Assembly (NCBI RefSeq): GCF_001953865.1
Contig: NZ_MQUQ01000027.1
Location: 1 to 64,000 of the forward strand
Reading direction: 5' to 3'
Length of the DNA stretch: 64,000 bases
From: Amycolatopsis coloradensis
GTDB taxonomy: Bacteria > Actinomycetota > Actinomycetes > Mycobacteriales > Pseudonocardiaceae
Positions 28,797 through 40,700 of this stretch are shown here, in pieces; position 1 is the first letter of the stretch; each line of letters starts with the position of its first letter. The notes beneath the pieces were generated by a model. It worked only from the letters and a program-made list of their open reading frames with translations, ran no database searches and was not told the origin of the DNA. A program made the position numbers and the translations under genes.

Positions 28797-31700
28797 ATGA
28801 CCTCGTCCCGACAGGACCGCATCGCGGCACTGCCCGCCCACCTGCGGGAGGTGCTGCGAGCGCGGATGGCGGGAACGGCCACACCGGCGCCGGAGATCCC
28901 GGCCGCCGCCGACCGTTCCCGCCCGATCCCGCTCTCGCCCGCCCAGCGCCGGCTGTGGTTCCTCAGCAGGCTGCGCCCGGACGACTCCGAGTACAACAGC
29001 GCGTTCGCCTTGCGCCTGACCGGATCGCTCGACCGTGCCGCGCTGGCCACCGCGCTTCGCCTGCTGGTCGCCCGGCACGAACCGTTGCGCACCACCTTCG
29101 ACGAGGTCGACGGCGAGGGCGTCCAACTCGTCCAGGCTCCGTATGACGTCGCCTTGCCCGTCGTGGACGTCTCACCCGAGGATCTCGAAGACGTCCTGCG
29201 AGCCGAGTACACGCGGCCGTTCGACCTGCGCCGTGGTCCGCTGCTGCGCGCGGCCCTGGTCCGGCTCACCGAGACCGAGCACGTGCTGCTGGTGTGCGTG
29301 CACCACATCGCCACCGACGGCGCGTCGATGGGCGTGCTGACCGAGGAACTCGGCCTCCTGTATCGCGACGGGGAGGGCGCGGACCTGCCCGCGCAGCCGG
29401 TGCAGTACGCGGATTACGCCGTCTGGCAAGGAAACCGGCCGCTCCGCGGTGCCGGGCTGGACTTCTGGAAGGAGCAGCTCGCCGACGTCTCTCCGCTGGA
29501 GTTGCCGACCGATCGGCCGCGGCCCGCGGTCCGGAGCACCGCGGGAGCGGTGCGGGAGTTCGCCGTCCCCGCGGAGGTGTCGGAGCGGCTGGCGGAGCTG
29601 GCCCGGTCTTCGGAGACCACGGTGTTCACCGTGCTGCTCAGCGCCTGCCAGGCGCTGTTCGCCCGCTACACCGGGCAGGAGGACATCGCGCTCGGCACCG
29701 TCGTGCGGGGCCGCGAACGGCCGGAACTCGAACGCGTCGTCGGCTTCTTCGTCAACACGGTCGTCCTGCGCACGGCCGTGGACCGGTCGGCGTCGTTCAC
29801 CGAACACCTGACCAGCACGAAGCAGACCGTTCTGGACGCGTTCGGCCATGACGACGTCCCGTTCGACGCGGTGGTCGACGCCGTGCGGGCAGGCCGTGAT
29901 CCCGGCCGCAACCCGCTGTTCGACGTCATGGTGCTGCTGCATTCCGCCACCGGTGGCGGGCCGGAGTTCCCGGGACTGGCCGTGGAACCGGCGGACGTCG
30001 CGCGAGACTCGGCGAACTTCGACCTCTCCGTGGAGTTCGAGGAGTCCGGCGGCAAGCTCGCGGGACTCTTCGAATACAGCACCGAACTGTTCGACGCCGC
30101 CACCGTCGACAGCCTCATCGGACACCTGCTGCGGCTGCTCGCCGGGATCGCCGCCGACCCCGGCCGCCGGATCGCCGACCTGCCGCTGACCGGCGACGCC
30201 GAAGATCGGCGTCTGCTGGACTGGGGGAGAAGCGGGCTGGAAGTGCCCGCTGCGACCATCGTGGATCTCCTCGACCACCAGACGCGGACCCGGCCGGACG
30301 CGACCGCGCTGGTCTGTGGCGACGTCCGGCTGACCTTCGCCGAACTCGCCGTCCGCAGCGACGCGCTCGCCGGGGAACTGGCCGCCCGCGGTGCCGGTCC
30401 GGACCGGGTCGTCGCGGTGCTGCTGCCGCGTTCGGCGGACGCGATCGTCGCGTTGTTCGCCGTGCTCAAGGCGGGCGCCGTCCATCTGTCGATCGACCCG
30501 GGGCTGCCACCGGAGCGGATCCGGGTGCTGCTGGACGACACCCGCCCGGTGGTCGTGCTCGAGGAAATCTCCGACGGCACCACCGGCCACCCGAGACCGG
30601 CCGCGCCCCGGCTTTCCGACGCCGCGTACGTCATCCACACGTCGGGCTCGACGGGCACGCCGAAGGGCGTCGTCGTCGAGCACGCGGCCCTGGTCAACCT
30701 GCTGGCCAATCACCGCGCCGTGTTCGGCAGCGATCCCTTGCGGGTCGCGCTGACCGCCACGCTGTCGTTCGACACGTCGTGGGAAGGCCCGGTGCTGCTG
30801 GCGGACGGCCACGAGCTGCACGTCATCACCGAGGACACCCGTCTCGACCCGGCCGAGCTGACCCGCTACGTCCGGGAGGAGCGCGTCGATTTCCTCGACG
30901 TGACGCCGTCCTACCTACGGCAGTTGCTGCCGGCCGGGCTGCTGGACGGCGACCACCGGCCGCGGTTCCTGATGGTCGGCGGCGAGGCCCTCGACGAGGA
31001 TCTCTGGCGTGAACTCACCGCGTCCGACACGGCCGTCCACAACTACTACGGGCCCACCGAGTCCACTGTGGACGCCACGAGCGCACTGGTGGCGGGCGAG
31101 CGGCCCCTGATCGGCAGGCCGCTCGGGAACGTCACCGCCTACGTCCTCGACGAGTGGTCGCGGCTCGTTCCGGCCGGGGTCCCGGGTGAGCTGTGCCTTT
31201 CCGGTGCGCAGCTCGCCCGCGGGTACCTCGGCAGACCCGGCCTGACCGCGGACCGCTTCACCGCGGATCCGTTCGGCCCGCCCGGAACCCGGCTCTACCG
31301 CACCGGCGACCGCGTCCGCTGGATGGCCGACGGACAGCTGGAACACCTCGGCCGCGTCGACGAACAGGTCAAGGTACGCGGCTTCCGGATCGAACCGGGC
31401 GAGGTCGAAGCCGCCCTGCGTGCGCAGCCGGACGTCACCGACGCCGCGGTGGAAGCGCGCGACGGCCGTCTGGTCGCCTACGTCGTCGGCGACGCCGATC
31501 CTGCCCGGTTGCGGACCGCGTTGACCGGGGTCCTGCCCGGCCACCTCGTGCCCGCGGCGTTCGTCGCCCTCGACCGGCTCCCGCTGACCCGGCACGGCAA
31601 GCTGGACCGGCGCGCCCTGCCCGATCCGGAGCAGACGTCCTCCACGCCGTACGTCGCTCCCCGGGACGAGCGCGAGCGGCTGGTGACCGATATCTGGTCC

Positions 31701-34700
31701 GAGGTTCTCGGCGTCGAGCAGGTCGGCGCCGACGACGACTTCTTCGACCTCGGCGGGGATTCCCTGCGCGGGATCCGGGTCGTCGCGCGGCTGCGGGACG
31801 CGCTGGGCGCCGACGTGCCCGCCCGGCTGGTGTTCACCGCGCCCACCCCGGCCAAGCTCGCCGCGCGACTTCCGTCCGCCACGGCGTCCCGGGCGGTGAT
31901 CCCGCTGCTGCCCCGTGACGGCGGCCGCTTCGAGGCACCGCTGTCCTTCGCCCAGCAACGTCTGTGGTTCCTCGACGAGTTCGAACCGGGCAGCACCGAA
32001 TACGTGTCGCCGACCGCGTTGCGGCTGCGGGGCGAGCTGGACGCCGGCGCGCTGAACCGGGCACTGACCGCGCTGGTCGCCCGGCACGAATCCCTGCGCA
32101 CCACCTTCGCGACCGTCGACGGCCGCGGTGTCCAGGTGATCCATCCGCCGTACGCCGTCGAGGTCCCCGTGTCCGACGGCGACCTCGACACCGCGTTCGC
32201 CGCCGCGACCGGTCCCGTCGACCTGCACGACGGCCCGTTGCTGCGGGCCGCGCTCACCAGGCTGGCCCCCGGCGATCACGTGCTCACCCTCGTGCTGCAC
32301 CACATCGTCACCGACGGCTGGTCCTCGGGCGTACTGCTGGGCGAACTCGCCGCTTGCTACACCGCGTTCGTCCGCGGCGAGGACCCGCTCCTCCCGCCGC
32401 TGTCCGCGCAGTACGCCGACTACGCCGTCTGGCAACGGGAACGCCTACAGGGCACCGAGTTCGACGCCCAGCTCAGCTATTGGCGTCACCGTCTCGACGG
32501 GATCCCGGCGCTGGAACTGCCCACCGACCGGCCTCGTCCGGCCGTCCGGACCAAGAACGGCGCCCTGCACGAATTCAGCGTTCCCGCCGGCACCACGGCG
32601 CGGCTCAAGGAGCTGTCCCGCCGCCAGGGCGGCACGCTGTTCATGACCCTGCTCGCCGCTTCCAAGCTGGTGTTCGCGCGGTGGTCGGGGCAGGACGACA
32701 TCGCGGTCGGCACCGTCGTTTCCGGCCGTGAGCGCACCGATCTCGAAGGGCTGATCGGCTTCTTCGTCAACACGCTCGTCCTACGGTCCACAGTGGACTT
32801 GAACCGGGGGTTCGACAGTTTCCTTGGCGAAGTGCGAGACACCGTCCTGGACGCCTTCGCTCACCAGGACGTGCCCTTCGACCGCGTCGTCGACGACCTC
32901 CAGCCCGAACGCGACACCAGCCGGACCCCGCTGTGCCAGGTGCTGGTCGTCGTGCACAACACGCCGGACTCCCGTCCGTCGATGTCCGGCGTGGACGTCG
33001 AGGAACTGGCGCCCCCGGTCGTGACCGCCGGCTTCGACCTCACGATCCACTTCCAGGAGACCGCCGGACACCTCGACGCGCTGGTCAACTACAACACCGA
33101 TCTCTTCGACGTCGCCACGATCGAACGGCTGACCGGCTGGCTCCGGCTGCTGCTCGACGGCATCGCGACCGCACCGGAGCAGCCGCTCGGGAAGCTGCCG
33201 TGGATCAGCCCCGCCGACCACGACCGCGTCCTGCTGGAGTGGAACGGCAAGGCGGCCGCGCGACCGGCGCCCGCCCTGCACGAACTCTTCGCCGCACAAG
33301 CGGCCCGCACCCCCGGCGCCGTCGCGGTGACGAGCGGGACCACCGAGCTGACCTATGACGAACTGGACCGCCACGCCAATCGCCTCGCCCACCGGCTGAT
33401 CGCCGAAGGAGCCGGTCCGGAGCGGCTGGTGGCGCTCCGGCTGCCGCGCTCGGCCGACCTCGTCGTCGCGGTGCTCGCGGTGCTGAAGACGGGCGCGGCG
33501 TACCTCCCGATCGACCCCGCCTACCCGCGGGCGCGGATCGAGGCGACGCTGGCGGACGCGCGCCCGGTCGGCGTCGTCGACTCCGTCGAGGCGGCCGAAT
33601 GGCCGGAGACGGCTCCGGAAGTGCAGGTCGCGGCGGAGAACGCCGCCTACGTCATCTACACCTCCGGTTCCACCGGCGTGCCCAAGGGTGTGCTGGTCCC
33701 GCACGCGAACGTGACCCGGCTGTTCTCCTCGACCGAACACTGGTTCGGCTTCGGCGACCAGGACGTCTGGACGCTGTTCCACTCCTATGCGTTCGACTTC
33801 TCGGTCTGGGAACTGTGGGGCGCGCTCCTGCACGGCGGCAGGCTCGTCGTCGTCCCGCAGGACGCGGTCCGTGAACCGGAGGACTTCCTGGCGCTGCTTG
33901 CCGAGCAACGGGTGACGGTCCTCAACCAGACGCCGTCGGCGTTCTACCGGCTGAGTGCCCTGTCCTCGCCACCGCTGAGCCTGCGGTACGTGATCTTCGG
34001 CGGCGAGGCGCTGGACCCCGCGCGGCTGGCGGAGTGGTACCGGCGGCATCCGGACGGGCCGCGGCTGGTCAACATGTACGGCATCACCGAGACCACGGTG
34101 CACGTGACCTATCGGTCGCTGGAAGCCGGAGGATCCGGCGCGGTCGGTGTCCCGATCCCGGATCTGCGGACCTACGTGCTCGACGCCGGCCTCACGCCGG
34201 TGCCGCCCGGTGTCACCGGTGAGCTGTATGTCGCGGGCGCGGGACTGGCTCGCGGCTACCTCAACCGACCCGGCCTGACCGCGTCACGCTTCCTCGCGGA
34301 TCCCTTCGGCGCGCCCGGAACCCGGATGTACCGCACCGGCGACCTGCTGCGCTGGACCGCCGACGGTGAGCTGGACTATCGCGGCCGGGCCGACCACCAG
34401 GTCAAGATCCGCGGGTTCCGGATCGAACCCGGCGAGATCGAAGCCGCTTTGATCGCGCATCCCGACGTCGACGCGGCCGCCGTCGTCGTCCACGGCACGG
34501 GAGACGCCCGGCGTCTCGTCGCCTATCTGACCGGGGCCGTGCCGGGAACCACCGCACTGCGCGAGTTCCTCGGCCGCACGCTGCCCGCGCACATGGTGCC
34601 CGCGGTGTTCGTCGCGCTGGAACGGCTGCCGCTCAACGCCAACGGGAAGCTCGATCACCGGTCGCTGCCGGAGCCGGGCGTACGGACCGAGAACCGTCAC

Positions 34701-37700
34701 GTGGCCCCGCGCGACGAAGTCGAGGCCGTGCTGGCACAGGTGTGGTCGGGGGTACTGGGTGTCGACAGGGTCGGCGTCGAGGACAACTTCTTCGGCCTCG
34801 GCGGGGATTCGATCCTCAGCATCCAGGTCGTCGCCGCGGCCCGGCAGGCGGGGCTGGCCTTGACGTCCAAGGACCTCTTCCGCAACCAGACCATCGCCGA
34901 ACTCGCCACCGTCGCCCAGCCCGACGCGCCTGTCGCGCCGGTCGAGGACAAGGGCGGGCCCGCCCCGCTCGGCCCGATCCAGTCCTGGCTGTTCGAGCAG
35001 CTGGACGAGCCGTGGCGGCTCACCATGTCCGTGCACGTCGTCCTGTCCACAGTGGACGTTCCGAAACTGATCACCGCGCTGAGCAGGGTCGCCGAGCGGC
35101 ACGACGCGCTGCGCCTGCGCTTCTCCCGCAAGGACGACGGCTGGGAGCAGGAAGCCGTGCCGGTCGAGTCCGCCGACCTTCTCCGTCAGGTCGATCTGTC
35201 CGAAGTGGACGACGTGACCGAGGCGATGCACGCCGAAGCGGTACGGGCACAGACCTCGCTTGACATCGTCACCGGGCCGCTCTGGCGTGCGGTGCTGTTC
35301 ACCTTCCGGGACCGGGCGCCGCGGTTGTTCCTCACCGCCCACCACCTCGTCATGGACGGGGTGTCGTGGCGGATCCTGCTGGCCGACCTCGAACGCGCTT
35401 ATCTCGGCGAAGCGCTGGAACCAGTGCGAACCTCTTTCACATATTGGGCGCGTGCACTGGACGAGCACGTGAAAATGGGACACCTCGACAAGGAAACCTC
35501 GTACTGGGAAACTTCCTCTCGCGGAGCGCGAACGGATATTCCGGTTGACCGTTCGGGCCGTAACGCCGCGAAGTCGGAGCGCGGCGTCTCGGTGTCACTT
35601 GGCCGGGCCGAGACCGCCGCGCTCCTTCGCGACGTTCCCGACGCGTACCGGACCGAGGTCAACGACGTCCTGGTGAGCGCGCTGGGCCGAGTGCTGTCCG
35701 AGTGGACCGGCAGGCCGCGGATCGTGCTGGCCATGGAAGGTCACGGCCGCGAAGAGATCGCCGGGCCACTCGACCTTTCGCGGACGATCGGCTGGTTCAC
35801 CGCGCAGTACCCGCTCACGCTGACCTTGCCCGAGGGTGACTGGGGTGACGTGCTCAAAAGCGTCAAGGAACAACTGCGCGCGGTTCCGAACAAAGGCGCC
35901 GGATTCGAGGCCTTGCGTTACCTGAGCCATCCTGACGCACCAGGTTCCGCCTTGCGCGCGGCTGGCGTGCCGCGGATTTCCTTCAATTACCACGGCCGCT
36001 GGGATATGGGAAGCACCGCCGAAGGATGGTTCCAAGGGCGAGGTGAAAGCATCGGGCAGGACACCGACCCGGAAAGCGTCCGCCCGTATCTGCTCGACGT
36101 CATCGGTGTCGTCGAAGGCGGGGAACTGCATCTCACCTGGCAGTACTCGGACGAGGTGCACGAGGAAGACACCGTTCGAGCGCTCGCCGAAGCCATGCTC
36201 GACGCCTTGCGCGGCATCGTCGCGCACTGCGCCGGCGCCGGTGGTCGCACGCCGTCGGACTTCCCGCTGGCCCGGCTCGGCCAGGCCGACGTCGACCGGC
36301 TCGCCGGGGACGGCCGCGACGTCGAGGACATCTATCCGCTCACGCCGTTGCAGACGGGCATGTTGTTCCACAGCCTGGTCGACACCGGTTCGAACGCCTA
36401 CTTCGACCAGTTCCGGCTGCGCCTGACGGGAGTGAGCCATCCGGAGGCACTCGCCGAAGCATGGCAACGCGTCGTCGACCGGACGCCGATCCTGCGCAGC
36501 AGTACCGCGTGGGAAGGCATGGACACACCGGTCCAGCGCGTCCACCGCGAGGTCCGGGTCCCGGTCGGGCAGCACGACTGGCGTGGGCTCACCCCGGGCG
36601 AGCAGCAGCGGGAACTGACGAAACTGCTGGCGGACGACGTCGCGGCAGGGATGGATCTGACCGCGCCGCCGTTGATGCGCCTGGCGATCGCCCGGGTCGC
36701 CGACAGCGAGGTCCAGCTGGTGTGGACCTCGCACCACGTGCTGCTCGACGGCTGGAGCACGGCGCAGGTCTTCGGTGAGGTGTGCGAGCAGTACGCGGCC
36801 ATCGTCGAAGGCCGGGCGGCGCGGCTGGTTCCCCGCCGTCCGTTCCGCGACTACCTGGCCTGGCTCGACGTCCAAGACCACACCGAGGCGCTGGACCAGT
36901 GGCGTGCGGTGCTGGACGGCTTCACGACACCGACGCCGCTGCCTTACGACCGGCAGCCCCGAGAGGTCCACCGCGCCGAATCCGCGGAAGCCGTCCTGGT
37001 CGAACTGTCCCCGGAGGAGTCCTCCCGGCTGCACGAGATGGCGAAGGGCGCCGCGCTGACGGTCAACTCCATCGTGCAAGGCGCCTGGGCGTTGCTGCTT
37101 TCGCGCTACAGCGGGGAAACCGACGTGCTGTTCGGCGCCACCGTCTCCGGCCGCCCGGAGAGGATGCCGGGTGTCGAAGCGATGATCGGCATGTTCATCA
37201 ACACCGTCCCCGCCAGGGTGGAGATCCGCGGGCGGGAATCCGCCGTCGACTGGCTGCGGGAACTGCAGGCGGCACAGGCCGACGCCCGCCGGTACGACTT
37301 CCTCGCCCTGTCCGAACTCCAGGCGCTGACGGCGGTGCCCGCCGGGACCGCCCTGTTCGACACCGTCGTGGTGTTCGAGAACTACCCGATCGAGGACAGC
37401 GGGCAGGCCGACGTGCACGTGCTCGACGTCGATTCGCTGGACACGACGAACCTCCCGTTGAACCTCACCGCGTACCTGCACGACAAACTCGGCCTCGAGT
37501 TGTCGTACGACCCGCGGTTGTTCGACACGGCCACGGTCCGTCGGCTGGGGGACCAGCTCGCCGGCTTCGTCCGCGCCATCACCGCGGACCCGGAGTGCCG
37601 GCTCGACGCGCTTTCCCCGCTCACCTCGGGCGAACTGCGTGGCCTGGTGGCCTCGGGCAGCGGCCCGGTGATCGACGTGCCGCCGGGCACGGTCCTGGAC

Positions 37701-40700
37701 GTCTTCGAGGCGACGGTCGCCCGCGTGCCGCACGAGACCGCGCTGGTGTTCCGCGACACGGCCCTCGACTTCGCCGAACTCGACGCCCGCGCGACGCGGC
37801 TGGCGCGGGAACTGACCGCCCGCGGTGCGGGTCCGGAAGAGGTGGTGGCCGTCGCACTGCCGCGCTCGGCCGAAGCCGTCATCGCGATCCTCGCGATCTT
37901 CAAAGCGGGCGCGGTGTACCTCCCGATCGATCCCGACCTGCCGGAGGAACGGAAACGGTTCCTGCTGGACGACGCGCGACCGGCGGTGGTGCTGGGCGAA
38001 TCGGAGCACGTTCACGGGACCGCGGACGGGACGCGGGCGAGTGTCGACACCGCCGCCTATGTTATCTACACCTCGGGCTCGACGGGCACGCCGAAGGGCG
38101 TCGTCATCGAGCACCGCGGCCTGATGAACCTGCTCGCCGCGCACCGTCGCGTCTTCCTCACCGAGGAACGACAGCGGGTCGCGCTCACCGCCTCGTTGTC
38201 CTTCGACACCTCGTGGGAAGGGCTGCTGGCGCTGATCGACGGCCACGAACTCCACGTGATGGACGACGAGACCCGGCTCGATCCCCGTGCCGCCGTCGAC
38301 TACGTCCGCGACCACCGGATCGACCTGCTCGACCTGACCCCGACCTACCTCCAGCAGTTGATGGACGCCGGTCTGCTGACCGGCGGACACCGGCCCGGCA
38401 CCATGCTGGTCGGCGGCGAGGCGACCGGTGAGCGGCTGTGGCGTGAGCTGGTGGAATCCGGCGTCACCTCGTACAACTACTACGGGCCCACCGAAGTGAC
38501 CGTCGACTCCGTCCACACCCCGGTGACGGGGGAACGGCCGCTGATCGGCCGTCCGCTGGCCAACTTGCGGGCGTACGTCCTCGACGCGTCCGGCTCGCCG
38601 GTACCGGCCGGGATGCCGGGCGAGCTGTTCCTCGCCGGTGTCCAGCTGGCCCGCGGTTACCTCGGCCGTCCCGGGCTGACCGCGGACCGGTTCGTCGCCG
38701 ATCCCTTCGGCCGGCCGGGCACCCGCATGTACCGCACCGGCGACCGCGTGCGCTGGACCGCCGACGGGCAGATCGACTATCTCGGCCGCGTCGACGACCA
38801 GGTGAAAATCCGCGGTTTCCGGGTCGAACCCGGGGAAGTGGAGGCCGTGCTGCGGCGGCATCCCGCGGTCACCGACACCACGGTCGCCGCGCGCGACGGG
38901 CGGCTCGTCGCCTACGTCGTCGGCGGCACCCAGGGCCTGCGGGACTGGCTGCGGGACCGCCTGCCGGACCATCTCGTCCCGACGGCGTTCGTCGCCCTCG
39001 ACGCGCTTCCCTTGACCCGCAACGGAAAGGTCGACCGCCGGGCCTTGCCCGCGCCCGGCAGGGACACCACCGTCGAGTACGTGGCACCGCGGACCCGGAC
39101 CGAACACCGCCTCGCCGGGATCTGGGCCGAGGTGCTCAAGGTCGACCAGGTCGGCGTCACGGACAGCTTCTTCGAACTCGGCGGGGACTCGATCCTCAGC
39201 ATGCGGATCACGTCACGGGTGCGTGCCGAACTGGGTGTCGACATCTCGCCACGCGCGCTGTTCACCACGCCGACACTCGGCCGGTTCGCCGCCGCGTTGC
39301 CGGACCATCGGGCCGAGACGCCGCAGATCCCGGCCGTGGCCCGGGATGGTGCTCTTCCGCTGTCGTTCGCCCAGCAGCGGCTGTGGTTCCTGGACGAGTT
39401 CGAGCCGGGCGGTGCTGAATACCTTTCGCCAACGGCGTTGCGGTTGCACGGCGAACTCGACCTCGGCGCTCTCAACCAGGCACTCGACGCTCTCGTCGCC
39501 CGGCATGAATCGCTGCGCACGACCTTCGACGCCGTCGACGGCCGCGGCGTCCAGTACGTCCACGAGCCCTATCACGTCGACCTTCCGGTCGAGCACTTCG
39601 ACGAGGACACGCTGGCGCGAGAGGCGTCGCGGCCATTCGACCTGCGCACCGGCCCGCTCCTGCGCGCCAGGCTGTTCCGCCGGTCGTCCGACGAGCACGT
39701 CCTGCTGCTGGCGCTGCACCACATCATCACCGACGGCTGGTCGTCGGGCGTGCTGGCCGCCGAACTCGACGACTGCTACACCGCCTTCGCCCGCGGTGAG
39801 GAACCGCGGCTGCCCGCCCTTCCCGTGCAGTACGCGGACTTCGCGACCTGGCAGCGCGAACAGCTCGACGGCCCTGAACTCACCGGGCAGCTGGACCACT
39901 GGCGCGAGCGGCTCACCGGACTCGAACCGCTCGAACTGCCCACCGACCGGCCCCGCCCCGCGGTGCGCACGGTGGAAGGCGACTGGCTCGGCTTCGACGT
40001 CCCCGCCGACGTCACCTCGAAGCTCCGGGAACTGGCCAAGGGACAGGACGGCACGCTGTTCATGGCACTGGTGGCGGCCTGCCAGGTGCTGCTGGCCGGC
40101 TGGACAGGCCAGGAGGATGTCGCCGTCGGCACCGTCACGGCCGGACGGGACCGCGCCGAACTGCAGCGCCTCATCGGGTTCTTCGTCAACACCCTGACCC
40201 TGCGGTCCACAGTGGACAAACAACGGTCGTTCCGGGAACTCCTCGCCCAGGTGAGGGAAGTGGTGCTCGACGCGTTCGCCGACCAGGACGTCCCGTTCGA
40301 ACGCGTGGTGGACGCCGTGCAGCCGGTCCGCGACCCGAGCCGGACGCCGCTGTTCCAGGCCATGGTGGTCCTGCAGAACACCGGCGACCGGCCCGGCACC
40401 GGCGCGCTGGTCGCGGGGGAGGAGCCGCTGCCCGCCGGATCGGCGAGCTTCGACCTGCTCGTGCAGTTCGAACAGGACGGCGACGGGCTGAACGGGGCGA
40501 TCAACTACAGCACCGGGCTGTTCGACGCTGAGACGATCGAGCGCCTGATCGCGCGGCTGCGGACGCTGTTGAGCACGCTCGCCGCCGAGCCGGACCGCGC
40601 GATGGCCACCCTGCCGATGCTGCCTTCGGGCGAACTCGAGCAACTGCGGGACTGGAACGACACCACACGACACGTCCCGGCCGCTTCACTGGCCGAACTG

